A stretch of 64,000 nucleotides of DNA from DASWLF01 sp963768765 (GCA_963768765.1 CAVYJK010000020.1:248001-312000); one strand, 5' to 3'; shown: positions 8,564 through 18,853, numbered from the stretch's first letter. Program-made: numbers and translations. Notes: generated by a model from the letters alone, not told the origin.

Positions 8564-9695
8564 TCATTGCCGTCGTTGCGGATCATTTTCCGGCTGCAAT
8601 GTCTCTCCTTGGCTATCTGCTGGATCGACTTGCACCGGATAAGCTTTTTCTGAGCCACCGTCAACATCTCCTCTTCCGCTCTCGCATAAGATATTCCCCG
8701 ACATCTTGCCATCAAAAAGACGCTTCAAATGATCGCCTTTTCTATAACAATACGTAGTTATCGAAAAAAGGGTAAAATAGAAGCATAATATTGCCAGAAT
8801 TGTAATAATACCGCGTGCTTTTACCAGTAAAATAGTAAGGCCCACTATCAGTTGCAGGAAGGCGTACCCCAATGTTACCTGCCAATGTGGAATACTCTGC
8901 TCATTTGCCAGCAGTTGGTAGAGGTGGCGGCGATGGGCCTGGCTCAATTTCTCGCCGTCTCGCAAGCGGACCACCATGGTGGTCAATTCGTCCGCATAGA
9001 AGGGGAAAAGAAAAGAGGTCATGCAGACAAAGTCCAAAAAGGTCTCTGAAGACAGATATATCAGGCATCCAAAAGCGCTGCCCAAATGGATACTGCCGAT
9101 ATCACCCATAAACACCCTGGCCTTTGGCATATTCAGGGGAAGGAAGCCGAGGCAGGCCAAAGAAATACTGATAGCCACAATGCCAGTCGAGGTTGGTCCA
9201 TAATTTAGATAAATATATGCCGCCAGGAGAGCAGATCCTATAAATCCGGTAATCCCGGCGATGCCATTGATCCCGTCCATGAAATTATAGAAATTTGCCG
9301 TCCCCACCAGAAATATTGTCCAGAACCCCCAAGATATCCAGAACCAACCGGAAGATGGCGGTGACTGGCAGGTGGCAATAATAATTACGGATGCTAAGAA
9401 TAACTGGCCAACTAGTCGAAGTTTTGGAGAAAAGTCAACGAAATCTCCCAATAAGGCCCAAATTGCCAGGGCGCTCATCGGGATCCAAATAGTGGTAGGG
9501 ATGCCGCTATAGATAGCAGATAAGAGAAATGCGGCGAAAATGCCAACGCCGCCGCCCCTGGGAATCGGATGGGAATGGGAACTGCGGGCGTTGGGGTAGT
9601 CTACAAGCCCCAACTTAACGAGCGGAAAGGCTCATGAGCCATGCCCCTAAAAAGCCTAAAATGCAACTGGAGAGCACTAGTGTTGTTAAAGTCAT
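8564..9695 (-). CDS. WecA/WbpL-type undecaprenyl-phosphate sugar-1-phosphate transferase (one frameshift near 9625)
   Basis: Initiating transferase that puts the first sugar phosphate on the lipid carrier. MTLTTLVLSSCILGFLGAWL is read from 9695; one base shift later comes VKLGLVDYPNARSSHSHPIP and then RGGG, typical of bacterial WecA relatives. Further marks are NFYNFMDGINGIAG, ARVFMGDIGS and the HRRHLYQLL loop. About ten membrane helices are evident. The last 45 residues (after RLFDGKM) do not look like the family, and the true end may lie earlier. It is the 3'-most gene of the long minus-strand operon, unusual for the enzyme that acts first. Confidence 0.82.
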
Positions 9696-9855
9696 TTTAT
9701 GGGAGAAGGGCGTGAAAGGATCAGAGGGAAGTCAAGGGACTGATCGTTGCTTTCACCCGGCCGGGTTGCTTCGTTTGTTTATGATTCCCAGAATATGCCC
9801 ACCGGAGCCGGTGAGGCCTTTTCATTATGTTTTCCGGAATCAAGTTGGGGGGGGG

Positions 9856-10962
9856 TTATCTCCGGGTCGAATCCCAGGTCGTCTGCTGCAGGCCCAGCAA
9901 GTTTTTGAAAAAGCCGAACATAATAGCCAGATTAAGCAAGATAAAGTAGTAGAAGATATAAAGCGCTTTCCAGCGGATCCGGAAGCAACATACCACCGCC
10001 ACTATCCCATATCCTAGACACTGAGTCACGAAAAGTGGGTGGTACCGCGGGTGGGTCAAAAGCATGGCGTTGCTCAGGAAGGCCACCACGAGAAAGAACG
10101 GCCCCAGCCAGCGAAGCACCCGGTGGCTCAGGTAAAAGAAGAAGCGCTTGCCATGGAGGGGGTTAAGCAGGCCCCTAAGATACACCAGGGCCCGAAAATG
10201 ACCAGCCGCGTCCCTGACATGACGCCGGAATTCCTCGGAGTCGGAGGTAATCTGTAGTTCTTCCGCCACCGCGTCTTCCGCATATACCACCGCGTGGCCC
10301 TGCTCAAAGATGCGCATGGAAATGGAAAAATCGTCGTTGATGGTGGTGGGGGGCAATGGTTCGAACAACTCCCGCCTGAAGAGATAAATGGCGCCATTGG
10401 CCCCGATGACTGAACCGAAGAGGCTTTCCCTTTTCTTGATAAAGGTTTCGAGGCGCCAGTAAATCCCCTCGCCCGAGGCACCGCCCCCATCCAGCAGCAC
10501 CAGGCGACCGCATACGACCCCCACCCCTTCCCTCAGGTCCGCCAACAAGTAGCTCACCGCATCCGGGCGAAACATGCTATTGGCGTCGGTCATCACCACG
10601 TAAGGCTGCCAGACCCGCTCCAGGAGGGCATTGATAACGCGCACTTTGCCCCCCCGGGGGAATTCGAAGACCTTGACCCGGTTATCACGCATGGTCCGAT
10701 GAATCTCGGCCATGGTGTTGTCGCTGCATCCATCCAGGCCCAGGTACAATTCGACTTCGGGATAATCCAGAAGATAGAAGTTCTCAATCTTGCGGGCGAT
10801 GACCTTCTCCTCGTTATAGACCGAACAGACTATTGCCACCGGTCCCAGCGCTCCGGGCCTCCGCTTTTTTGGTTTCCTGGGGCGAAGGAGATACAGCACC
10901 CCGGGATAAATAAGATGGGGATAAAGGATGAGTAGGACGGAAACCCAGAAGACCAGTTCCAT
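9856..10962 (-). CDS. Membrane glycosyltransferase, family 2
   Basis: 368 residues. One N-terminal membrane helix (residues about 3-22), a GT-A domain with VAIVCSVYNEEKVIARKI, LGLDGCSDNT and MTDANSMF (DxD-like), a TINDDFSISMRI acid motif, and three or four C-terminal helices. The last residues TTWDSTRR resemble the product-binding end of processive synthases. The enzyme should add sugars on the cytoplasmic face of the membrane; donor unknown. Its ATG overlaps the stop of the radical SAM gene upstream (TAATG), so both are coupled. Confidence 0.85.
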   Translation of the reverse strand: MELVFWVSVLLILYPHLIYPGVLYLLRPRKPKKRRPGALGPVAIVCSVYNEEKVIARKIENFYLLDYPEVELYLGLDGCSDNTMAEIHRTMRDNRVKVFEFPRGGKVRVINALLERVWQPYVVMTDANSMFRPDAVSYLLADLREGVGVVCGRLVLLDGGGASGEGIYWRLETFIKKRESLFGSVIGANGAIYLFRRELFEPLPPTTINDDFSISMRIFEQGHAVVYAEDAVAEELQITSDSEEFRRHVRDAAGHFRALVYLRGLLNPLHGKRFFFYLSHRVLRWLGPFFLVVAFLSNAMLLTHPRYHPLFVTQCLGYGIVAVVCCFRIRWKALYIFYYFILLNLAIMFGFFKNLLGLQQTTWDSTRR

Positions 10963-12404
10963 TATGAGTGTTTCCTGAACAGGTGGTTTGCCAGCGTAGT
11001 TGCGGCCTTGACGGTGCGGCCGATTTCTCCGGGATTTCGCAGTATGTCTAGTGCCTTATGAGCCAGGTACCAGGACCGCAGGTAAAAGCGGCGTCGGGCA
11101 TAATCGCAGAAGTCGACCAAATCACGGGCAGACAACTTTTCGGTATGAAGAACGCAGTTATGCATCCCATCGGGGGTAAGCCATTGGCCAAAACTGGTTG
11201 CCCGGATGTAGCCTTTCTCTTTGGCCCAGAGATAGGCCTCGGTCCCGGGATAAACCATGAGCGGGAAAAACTGGGCCGTGTCCAAAGGAAGGCGCAGGGC
11301 AAAGTCCAGGGTGCGGCGTAACGTCTGCCGGTCCTCGCCCCGGTTGCCCATCATAAAACACCCGTGCACTCGGAGTTCGGCCTTTTGGGCATTGCGGGCA
11401 AATTCGTCCGACTGCTCCAGAGTTATGCCCTTATTAATATTATCCAGCACTGTCTGGTCTCCGCTTTCGAATCCTGCCACCAGGAGGCGGCAGCCGGCCT
11501 GCTTCATCTTCACCATGATTTCATAACGGAGATTGACCCTGGCTTCACAGGTCCAGGTAACGATCAGGCCCCGGCGGATGATCTCGTCGCAGATCCGGGC
11601 GACGAAATCCTGGTCGGCCGTGAAGTTGTCGTCATCTATCAAGATCTCCCGGACTTCCGGAAACTCACGGCGGATATAGTCGAGCTCGTCCACGAAATGG
11701 GATACCGAGCGGTGCCGGTAGCGCCGTCCGAACATGACCTGGGGATACACGCAGTAGAAGCAACGATTCGGGCATCCCCGGCCCGCAAAGATGGAGATCA
11801 CCGGATTGCGGCAGTGGGCGTAAAAGTAGTTGGCAATATTAAGATGCTTTTGGTAAACGCTGCTCACAAAAGGGAGCTCGTCGAGATCTTCGGCGAAGGG
11901 TCGGTCCGGGTTGTGCACGATGCGGCTTTTGCGGCGGAAGCTGATGCCGGTGACGTCCTCCCAGCGCTCCGGCTCCTCGGCCAGTTCGCACAAGGTCCAG
12001 TCGTACTCCCTCCTCGCTACCACGTCCACCGCGAGGCTGAGGGCCAGGGTTTCATCCGGCAGGGCGCTGGGATGGGTGCCCACCAGCACGGCCAGAGGCG
12101 GTACGGGAAACCAGGACTTGACCGTCTCCAGGGCCCGAACGTCTGAATCGATGCTGGGGGTGGAGGTGTCGCAGACCACCATGCCGGGTGCAAACTCCTC
12201 AATTCTTTGACGCCGGTCCCCCAGTTCTTGGCCCTCGGCCGGAAAGTCGAGGAACATCACCTCGTGTCCCCGCTTCTCCAACAATCCCGCGGCATGCGCC
12301 AGCCACAGGGGATAATAAATGGTGCCGCTCTTGGTCACCGCCGGGCTGCGGGAACTGCGGGAGAACTTGGGCAGAAAGGGGGGATTAATCAGAAGGACTT
12401 TCAT
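10962..12404 (-). CDS. B12-binding domain radical SAM protein (first of three)
   Basis: About 480 residues. N-terminal cobalamin-binding Rossmann region (MKVLLINPPFLPKF, then VVCDTSTPS), then a radical SAM TIM barrel with GRGCPNRCFYC supplying CxxxCxxC. No histidine of a base-on B12 site is obvious. Such proteins methylate unactivated carbons or rearrange lipids and sugars; in a polysaccharide locus, modification of a sugar or lipid carrier is a reasonable inference, but no substrate can be named. ATG 12404 is chosen over an upstream TTG. It starts 8 bp inside the end of the preceding gene. Confidence 0.85.
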   Translation of the reverse strand: MKVLLINPPFLPKFSRSSRSPAVTKSGTIYYPLWLAHAAGLLEKRGHEVMFLDFPAEGQELGDRRQRIEEFAPGMVVCDTSTPSIDSDVRALETVKSWFPVPPLAVLVGTHPSALPDETLALSLAVDVVARREYDWTLCELAEEPERWEDVTGISFRRKSRIVHNPDRPFAEDLDELPFVSSVYQKHLNIANYFYAHCRNPVISIFAGRGCPNRCFYCVYPQVMFGRRYRHRSVSHFVDELDYIRREFPEVREILIDDDNFTADQDFVARICDEIIRRGLIVTWTCEARVNLRYEIMVKMKQAGCRLLVAGFESGDQTVLDNINKGITLEQSDEFARNAQKAELRVHGCFMMGNRGEDRQTLRRTLDFALRLPLDTAQFFPLMVYPGTEAYLWAKEKGYIRATSFGQWLTPDGMHNCVLHTEKLSARDLVDFCDYARRRFYLRSWYLAHKALDILRNPGEIGRTVKAATTLANHLFRKHS

Positions 12405-12411
12405 GGTGTAT

Positions 12412-13461
12412 CTATTTACCAGTGACAAAAATTAGGCGTACGTCCCACGGGTTCAACGCCAGCCGCCCGCCGGGTACCGGCTTGTCGGGGTGCTTCGGGT
12501 CGTTTAGGGTCCAGGGGCCGGGGAGCATGGCAGCCTCAATTTTTTGCAGCCCCGGGTTACAGACAATTAGCAACGTGCGGTCGTCCTTCCTCCAGGCCGC
12601 CGCGTGCGGATGATTGGTATAGGTTTTCGGGTCAACTTGCTCCCCAGCCAGATACTCCCTCATCCCTTTCAGTTCGCCTATCAGAGCCGCAACATGACCC
12701 AAGTTTCTATACTCTACGGGTAAGGTCTGGAAGGAGAAGAAAAAAACGCCCCTGGCCCCCTTCATCACCCCGTAAAAGGCCATGAACCGCATCTCCTCAG
12801 TGGTGGGGTGGCGGTTATCCCGCCGTCTCTTGTCAAATTGGAGATAGTGGTTCCAGTTAAAGGTTTGGACCAGGACGCAAAAGGGGTTCTTTGCCTCCAG
12901 GAACTGGTCAATCCGGCGAATCTCAGAGCCCAGATCTTGATGGGGAAAAGGCTGGTCCTTGACCGGATATGTATATGCAAAGACCCTGTCTGCCAGGGCG
13001 GCAAAGGGGGTGGCGTCGGTGGCGATGACCAGGGGGTGGCCGGCATCCTCCCGCCGGATAGCCGCGGCGATCCCCGCCACCTGATTAAGCATGGCCATCT
13101 TCGGCTCGTCGCACAGATACCAGGCCCACAGCGCAGGATGGGCCCGGAACCGGCGCACCCGCTCCACCACTTTGGAGACCGTGTAATTCTCCTGGCGCTC
13201 AAAGCCCACCATCACCTTCAGGCCCAGGTGGTGAGCCTCATCCAAATATGCAGCCAATTCGTCGTCCTTGTCCCGGCCTTCCTCGAAGCGGTAGTTGTGC
13301 ACCACCTCGAATCCCTTCATCTTGCCAAGATACAGCAGGTCCCGAGGGACCGCGAACACGCCCAGGGGCAATCGCTCCCTGCCGGGGGGGGACACCTCCC
13401 CCATGGCCAGCCTGGTTGGCGTTAACGCCAGGGCGCCCAGGAGAACAAGGGATAGCAGCAA
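12412..13461 (-). CDS. Secreted TIM-barrel-like glycosidase homologue
   Basis: About 349 residues with a cleavable signal sequence (LLLSLVLLGALALTPTRLAM). The repeated strand-helix pattern HHLGLKVMVGFERQ, HPALWAWYLCDEP and PFCVLVQTFNWNHYL fits a glycoside-hydrolase-like barrel; the Asp-Glu of CDEP sits where many such enzymes carry an acid. The C-terminal part resembles a small beta domain (DDRTLLIVCNPG). A periplasmic or surface polysaccharide-trimming enzyme is plausible in this operon; specificity is unknown. Start is TTG at 13461; an alternative start just upstream cannot be excluded. The gap 13462-13685 holds no gene. Confidence 0.6.
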   Translation of the reverse strand: MLLSLVLLGALALTPTRLAMGEVSPPGRERLPLGVFAVPRDLLYLGKMKGFEVVHNYRFEEGRDKDDELAAYLDEAHHLGLKVMVGFERQENYTVSKVVERVRRFRAHPALWAWYLCDEPKMAMLNQVAGIAAAIRREDAGHPLVIATDATPFAALADRVFAYTYPVKDQPFPHQDLGSEIRRIDQFLEAKNPFCVLVQTFNWNHYLQFDKRRRDNRHPTTEEMRFMAFYGVMKGARGVFFFSFQTLPVEYRNLGHVAALIGELKGMREYLAGEQVDPKTYTNHPHAAAWRKDDRTLLIVCNPGLQKIEAAMLPGPWTLNDPKHPDKPVPGGRLALNPWDVRLIFVTGK

Positions 13462-13685
13462 TGTCAGCTTAGGCAGCGGTTCCTCTAGTTTAAGGGAATC
13501 TCTGATTTGTCATTGGGAAGAAACACCTTTGGGTTAAGCACGATAGGGTTGGCCGTGGGAGGTGCGGCAATGGCTTTGATGGAAATATCTTGACTTAACC
13601 GGCAGAGATCTCTTGGAAACTGAGAAAGCAGGGCGTCCGTCATGATAGAGATCGGCCTATGCGGTCGAAAACCAGAGAAAAATAA

Positions 13686-14810
13686 TTAGTTGCATGGCTC
13701 CAGGGCCAGAACGGTATGAATAGACGAACGCACCAGGTCCACTGAAATTCCCTCTAAGCAGCGAACCCGGTCGAAGGGGCAGACCGTCTGCCAACAGGGG
13801 GTGCAGAAGGAGCGCCCCTGGACCATTACCGCCTTGTTGGAACGGACGCCAAACAGGGCGGCCTCCTGGGGCCCGTAGAGCACCAGGCAGCGGGCCCCTG
13901 AAGCCGCCGCCAGATGAGCCGGGCCGCTGTCATTGCCAAGGAAGAGTTCCGCCCGATTACACAACGCCGCCAGTTCCCCTAAGGAAAGCTCCCCGGCAAA
14001 AAAATTTAGGGGAAAAGGAGTCGGGCCGTATTGGCGAAGGGTAACCATGTCCTCAGGGCCACCAACCAGGCAAATCTCCAGGTTTAGGTCCTGGTAAAGA
14101 TGGGTGCAGATTTCCTTCCAGCGATCCCAAGGCCAGGCGCGGGGAGCCCACTTCCCAAAGGGATGAAACACGGCCAGTCGCTTCCCTTCAATGCCTTTGG
14201 ACCGGAGCTTAGGCGCCAGCAAATCCTGCCATTCCCGCCGCACCTTCAAGCGCGGCCCATCTGGCAAATCGATGCCCAGGGGCCGCATCATCCTGCGGAA
14301 AGTATCATACTGGTGCTCCCGGGATGACGGCGCTGGCAACCCGAGATAATAAAGCGGCCCCCAGCGCAGGCGGCTGCGGCGCGGCAGGCCGCAGAGAAAT
14401 CGGGCTGCACGGTTTTTCCAGGCAGTGTGCACGGCCCGGGCGCTGCCGCGCAAGTGGATGATAAGATCAGCCTCTTCCTCGAATGATGTCCCCCACTGGT
14501 TGCGGGGATCAGCTTCCACAACTCCGAGTGGCTGAAACCGGAGTTCCGGGGAAAAGGTCTTAAAAAACTCCCGGGCTAATTTTCCTGCGGCAACAGATAT
14601 CTGAGCCCGGGGCCAGCGTCGGCGCAAGGCTTCAAGAAGTGGGAGCGTCAGAACCGCATCCCCAAGCCCCCCTGCTTGGAAGACGCTAATGCAATTGTAG
14701 TCGGAAGAAGAGGTTCCCAGAAATTCTCTTAGGCGACAGGCAGCGAACCCAGCCCAGGAGATGGCCGCCCGGCGGATGGCATCCGCATACCATGGCATAA
14801 ACTTCAACAC
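13686..14810 (-). CDS. Glycosyltransferase family 9 (heptosyltransferase-like)
   Basis: About 374 residues, GT-B fold. The N-terminal domain has FQAGGLGDAVLTLPLLEALR, the C-terminal domain GNDSGPAHLAAASGARCLVL with YGPQEAALFG, the hallmark of ADP-heptose transferases. A cysteine-rich CTPCWQTVCPF segment precedes the C-terminus, as in many members. GTG start at 14810 is preferred, with GGAGG six bases upstream, and overlaps the preceding gene by 7 bp. It probably adds a heptose or similar sugar; donor inferred from family only. Confidence 0.87.
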   Translation of the reverse strand: MLKFMPWYADAIRRAAISWAGFAACRLREFLGTSSSDYNCISVFQAGGLGDAVLTLPLLEALRRRWPRAQISVAAGKLAREFFKTFSPELRFQPLGVVEADPRNQWGTSFEEEADLIIHLRGSARAVHTAWKNRAARFLCGLPRRSRLRWGPLYYLGLPAPSSREHQYDTFRRMMRPLGIDLPDGPRLKVRREWQDLLAPKLRSKGIEGKRLAVFHPFGKWAPRAWPWDRWKEICTHLYQDLNLEICLVGGPEDMVTLRQYGPTPFPLNFFAGELSLGELAALCNRAELFLGNDSGPAHLAAASGARCLVLYGPQEAALFGVRSNKAVMVQGRSFCTPCWQTVCPFDRVRCLEGISVDLVRSSIHTVLALEPCN

Positions 14811-15673
14811 CTAAACCTCCGCCTATTGGCCCTTGCCTTAATAAACTCGGTGAACCCGACGCAGTTACCCATCACTACGGTGACATGCAGCAAGGTTCTG
14901 TGCCACCGCAGAGTTAAAGCATACTGCACTACCCGCAGACAGGGTTTGGTCAGCGCCCAGACCAGCGTGGCGAGCATCTGGTAATTGGCAAAATCCACCA
15001 GATGGCGAGCAAAGAGCGCCCCCTGCCCGCGGCCGTAGGCCAGAAGCTTTTGGCGCAGTTCCCGGGGCGCCCGATCCACCGGCTCCCGGGGATGGTGAAC
15101 CACGGCGGCGGGAACGTAAGCGATCCGGCAGTTCCAGTACATCATTCTGAAAAAATAGTCCGTTTCCTCTCCCGAGGCCCAGCGGCGGCCGGCGCCGAAA
15201 CGCTCGTCGAACGGACCGATTTCATCAAACACGGCGCGCCGTATGGCGAAATTGCCGCCCAGGAAACGCAGCCAGTCACGCTGACCGAGATGCCGGGGCG
15301 TGCCATCATGCACGCGGGCGTAAGGCCGCCCGTCTTCCAGGGCCAGGATGCGCCCTGCCGCGGCCACCACCTGGGCGTCTTCCTCGAAGCACTTTTCCAG
15401 GGCCGGAATATAGCCGGAATCGGGGACCGCATCGTCGTCCAGAAAAGCAATGACATTGCCTGCCGCGGCGCGCACGCCGGCATTGCGCCCGGCGGCTAGC
15501 CCCCGTTCATGGTGAGGTAGGTGGCGGAATCGGAGATCGCCGGGGATGGGGGCGGGAGTATCCCCTTGATCCACTACCAGCACTTCAAACGCGCCCTTGT
15601 GCCCGGCGAGAGCCTCAAGACAGCGCCTCAGCAATTCAGGGCGGTTGCGGGTACAGACAACGACACTCAGCAT
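14804..15673 (-). CDS. Glycosyltransferase family 2
   Basis: 289 residues. Classic GT-A start MLSVVVCTRNRPELLRRCLE, acceptor-side loop GLAAGRNAGVRAAAGNVIAF and DxD-type LDDDAVP; ASGEETDYFF carries the catalytic-base acid. The C-terminal portion has weakly hydrophobic segments and may associate with the membrane. Overlaps the GT9 gene. Intact. Donor and linkage unknown. Confidence 0.88.
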   Translation of the reverse strand: MLSVVVCTRNRPELLRRCLEALAGHKGAFEVLVVDQGDTPAPIPGDLRFRHLPHHERGLAAGRNAGVRAAAGNVIAFLDDDAVPDSGYIPALEKCFEEDAQVVAAAGRILALEDGRPYARVHDGTPRHLGQRDWLRFLGGNFAIRRAVFDEIGPFDERFGAGRRWASGEETDYFFRMMYWNCRIAYVPAAVVHHPREPVDRAPRELRQKLLAYGRGQGALFARHLVDFANYQMLATLVWALTKPCLRVVQYALTLRWHRTLLHVTVVMGNCVGFTEFIKARANRRRFRC

Positions 15674-15795
15674 TTCGGACTCTTTTTAAATTTTTCCTAC
15701 CTTATTCAAGACAACCTTTTATCAACGGCAACATCTACCCAACGGCTGGAGGGCGTGAGATTTTACTTCCGGTGGGAATTTGGCGCCAATTTGCT

Positions 15796-17193
15796 TTATC
15801 CGGCTTTTTGTTGGGACAGCAGCCGTTTCAGCCGCAGCCAATGGGGGATAAGGCTATGGCCGAAAGGCAAGGCCTTGATCGTATCCTTTGCCAGCTCGAA
15901 AAAGGCCTTTGTCGGAGAGGTCCTGATGAAAACCAGGAACTTGAACAAGCGTTGGGCCAGGCGTATCTGCCAGGCGGGAAAGCCGGGCAGGCGCAGCACG
16001 CTGCCGGCGAAGTAGCTGGCCGCGGCGCCGTTTTGGCGCACCAGGCCGCGCTCATAGCAGGAGTCCCCCAGCGCCGTTCCCCGAAACGGGTAATAGACCG
16101 TCATCTGCACCTGGTCCGGACGGATACGGCGGTTGAGGGCCACGGTCTTCAGGTAGTCGGGCCAGCGTTCGCCGGGAACCCCCACCATGTTAAACGTGGA
16201 TAGGCGCAGGCCCGCGGCCCGGATGGTATCTGCAGCGCGAATAATGGCCTCATCGCTCATGCCCCGGTTGAGCACGGTGCGGCGCAGCTCTTCATTGCCG
16301 CTCTCACACCCCAAGGCCACGGTATCGCAGCCGCCGTCCTTGAGGAGACGGCAGCCCTCCGGCGTCACAGTTTCCGGCCGGGTGTTGCAGTGGAAGGGCC
16401 GCCCCACTGAACTGCGGTAGCCTTTCAGGAATGTGGCCAGCCACCGGGGATTCTTGGTAAAGGTGTCATCATCGAAATTCAGATATGGGGGCTGAAACAG
16501 GGAAACATATTGCACCGCGCGCCGTACCGCCCGCTCGGGGGAAAGAAAGCGTAACTTGACCGTTCCCAGGCGCTTCTTGTAAGCGGCATTGCAGCAGTAG
16601 CTGCAGTTATACGGGCATCCCCGGGAAAACATCAGGCCGGGATAGTTCAGCACCACTTCCCGAGGATAGAGGTCATAGGCCGGCTCGGCCAGGGCGTCCA
16701 GATCGGCGGGGATAGGCGCCGCCCCCGCCGGGACGATTCCTCCCGAGGGTGAGCGCGTCCAGACGCCGGGCAGACCGGCAAACGACTCCCGGTGCGCAGC
16801 GCGCCTGGAAAGGGCGGCGATGACCCCCTCTCCTTCCCCCACTACGAACCCATCGAAGGCATCGGTACCGGCCAAGGCTTCGGGGAAAAGGGAACAGTGG
16901 GGACCCCCGCCCACCACGGGAATGGCGCAACGTTGCCGCAAAGCCCGGGCCGCGGCCATCGCAAACTCCCATTGGTTGGAATACACGGAGATGCCCGCCA
17001 GGATATAGTTTTCCTCCGCGGCTTTTTCAAGCCACTGCCCGGAATGGTAAGAGCCGGAATCAAGCACCACAATATCCGGGGTGAACCCCGCGGCGCGCAG
17101 CGTCCCGGCCAGGGAGGCCAGGCCATGATTGACGTAGACTACGGTATCCTGCATCGCCACGTTAAGCTGTAGCAGAAGCACCCTGGCGGTCAT
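15796..17193 (-). CDS. B12-binding domain radical SAM protein (second of three)
   Basis: About 465 residues. Begins MTARVLLLQLNVAMQD; cobalamin-binding Rossmann region with GISVYSNQWEFAMA and VVGGGPHCSLFPEA; radical SAM site SRGCPYNCSYCC. Two downstream segments (FNMVGVPGERWPDYLKTV and QMTVYYPFRGT) fit the family barrel. The ATG overlaps the stop of the upstream glycosyltransferase (ATGA), so it is translationally coupled; a longer in-frame reading from 17346 is inside that gene and rejected. Reaction unknown, likely modification of a glycan or lipid intermediate. Confidence 0.85.
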   Translation of the reverse strand: MTARVLLLQLNVAMQDTVVYVNHGLASLAGTLRAAGFTPDIVVLDSGSYHSGQWLEKAAEENYILAGISVYSNQWEFAMAAARALRQRCAIPVVGGGPHCSLFPEALAGTDAFDGFVVGEGEGVIAALSRRAAHRESFAGLPGVWTRSPSGGIVPAGAAPIPADLDALAEPAYDLYPREVVLNYPGLMFSRGCPYNCSYCCNAAYKKRLGTVKLRFLSPERAVRRAVQYVSLFQPPYLNFDDDTFTKNPRWLATFLKGYRSSVGRPFHCNTRPETVTPEGCRLLKDGGCDTVALGCESGNEELRRTVLNRGMSDEAIIRAADTIRAAGLRLSTFNMVGVPGERWPDYLKTVALNRRIRPDQVQMTVYYPFRGTALGDSCYERGLVRQNGAAASYFAGSVLRLPGFPAWQIRLAQRLFKFLVFIRTSPTKAFFELAKDTIKALPFGHSLIPHWLRLKRLLSQQKAG

Positions 17194-18137
17194 CGCACCC
17201 ACCTCCAGGGCACGAGGCTGCGCAACAGATGCCATAGTCTCTTCGGGCTGGGGGAGATAGCCAGGGAGCGCCAGAACAACCGCCGCGCCTCTGCCTTTCT
17301 TCCGGCGAGAAGAAGATTGCGCCCCTGCCCGGAGCAGACCAGACACTCCAGAAGCCGCTGGTGCCGTGGCGTGGTCAAAGAGGCGGCAATCCGGTCATAG
17401 GTTTCCTGCGACCATCTAATCTCTTGTCCTTTGCGGCGCAACTTTCCCACCTCTCGCGCTACCATCCCCATAAGAATCTGTTGATGTGATTTTGCAACAG
17501 ATATACTTTCCGGGTTGATGCGGTAACGGTATAGCGGCAGGTCGAGGTTGTCCACCATATGGCGCTCCGAAATGCGCAGAAAGAGATCGTAATCTTCGGC
17601 ATAACGGTATTCCTCGTAATACATCCCTTCTATTTTAAAGATTTCAGAACGGAACATAACCGAACCGTGCGCAAACTGGTTGTTGCGCCGCATTCTGCGT
17701 CTGAGGGTCTCCGGCTGCGTCAAGATGCGATGACGGTGTAATACTTTTCCCTGTGGATCGATGAGGAGGCAGTCGGTACCCAGGAGCTTCAGTTCGGGAT
17801 GGGCAAAGAAACAGGATACCTGTTGTTCGAAGCGCTCCGGTTCGGAGATATCATCCGAGTCTTGCCGGGCAAGGAAAACGCCGCGTGCCAGGCGGATGAG
17901 GCGGTTGAGTGACACGGTCAGGCCGGCGTTTTCCTGGCGGATAAACCGGATGCGCCCATCGCGCCGCGCCACCGCGTCGAGGGCGGCAGCCGTCTCCGGT
18001 CCCGAACCATCATCCATTATCAGGAACTCAAAGTTGTCATAAGTCTGGCGAAGAATGCTCTCCACCGCGAGATCGAGGTATTCCGGGCGTTCGTTATAGA
18101 CCGGCATGATCACCGAAACCAGGGGGCGGGAACTCAT
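17190..18137 (-). CDS. Glycosyltransferase family 2
   Basis: 315 residues. SVIMPVYNERPEYLDLAVES, then FEFLIMDDGSGPET and ARQDSDDISEPERFEQQ supply the nucleotide and DxD sites. A C-terminal basic helix (RRLFWRSLAISPSPKRLWHL) may sit at the membrane surface. Overlaps its neighbours on both sides by 4 bp (ATGA), so it belongs to a tightly coupled block 15796-22051. Confidence 0.88.
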   Translation of the reverse strand: MSSRPLVSVIMPVYNERPEYLDLAVESILRQTYDNFEFLIMDDGSGPETAAALDAVARRDGRIRFIRQENAGLTVSLNRLIRLARGVFLARQDSDDISEPERFEQQVSCFFAHPELKLLGTDCLLIDPQGKVLHRHRILTQPETLRRRMRRNNQFAHGSVMFRSEIFKIEGMYYEEYRYAEDYDLFLRISERHMVDNLDLPLYRYRINPESISVAKSHQQILMGMVAREVGKLRRKGQEIRWSQETYDRIAASLTTPRHQRLLECLVCSGQGRNLLLAGRKAEARRLFWRSLAISPSPKRLWHLLRSLVPWRWVR

Positions 18138-18853
18138 CTCTGGTCCTCCGCAACTGCTTCAATGCGATACTCGCCCCAGCGCGCCTCGAGGAAACGTACC
18201 TGCCAGCCCGCGGCGGCAAGTTCTCCCAGGATATCTTTTTGCCGGTGCTCGATGCAGTGCGTCGGATCCAGCCGGGTATCCAGACCGAGCTCCTGGGCGT
18301 AGGGAACCAGCCAGTGCCGCTCGTATTGAGGCACGCGCAGCAGCAACAGCTTCGGCCGGAGGCGCGTGCGCAAGGACCGCAGGAACTCTTCCCGGCCGTC
18401 AAGGTGCTCCAGCACATTGGACAGGACGATCACGTCCGCCGGCGGCAGCTCAGTCGTTAGCGCATCGGCGCAGACAAACTCCGCGCCCGCGCCTGCACAC
18501 CGCGCCCGTGCCTGCATAATGCTTTTGGAGTCCTTGTCAATGCCGATGACCCTGGCCCCGGTCAGTTGCGCAATGTCCGCAGCCACCGCGCCGCTACCGG
18601 AGCCGATGTCCAGTACGGTCTGTCCCCGGAAAATGCGCTGCACGAAAAAATCGTGATAATCGGTGAGCCGGTGCTTCGGATGCAGGCCGTCCGGCGCATC
18701 CCACAGGGCCAGATAATCCACCGAAGATTCCAGAGCCCGTATCCTCCGCAGCAGGAAGCGCACCACGGCCCGGCGCCCCGCGGCGAAAGAAGCCAGTACG
18801 AAGGGAAGCTCTTTGAAAAACCGCTTTCTCCCTAACCGCGGCAATGGGTTCAT
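18134..18853 (-). CDS. Class I SAM-dependent methyltransferase
   Basis: About 239 residues. SAM loop VLDIGSGSGAVAADIAQLTG, acidic strand VIGIDKDSKS, and post-motif VIVLSNVLEHLDGREEFLRS typical of UbiG/COQ5-like folds. Start at 18853 is within the GGATGA overlap with the upstream glycosyltransferase. Probably methylates a sugar or an acceptor of this polysaccharide; substrate not determinable. Confidence 0.85.
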   Translation of the reverse strand: MNPLPRLGRKRFFKELPFVLASFAAGRRAVVRFLLRRIRALESSVDYLALWDAPDGLHPKHRLTDYHDFFVQRIFRGQTVLDIGSGSGAVAADIAQLTGARVIGIDKDSKSIMQARARCAGAGAEFVCADALTTELPPADVIVLSNVLEHLDGREEFLRSLRTRLRPKLLLLRVPQYERHWLVPYAQELGLDTRLDPTHCIEHRQKDILGELAAAGWQVRFLEARWGEYRIEAVAEDQR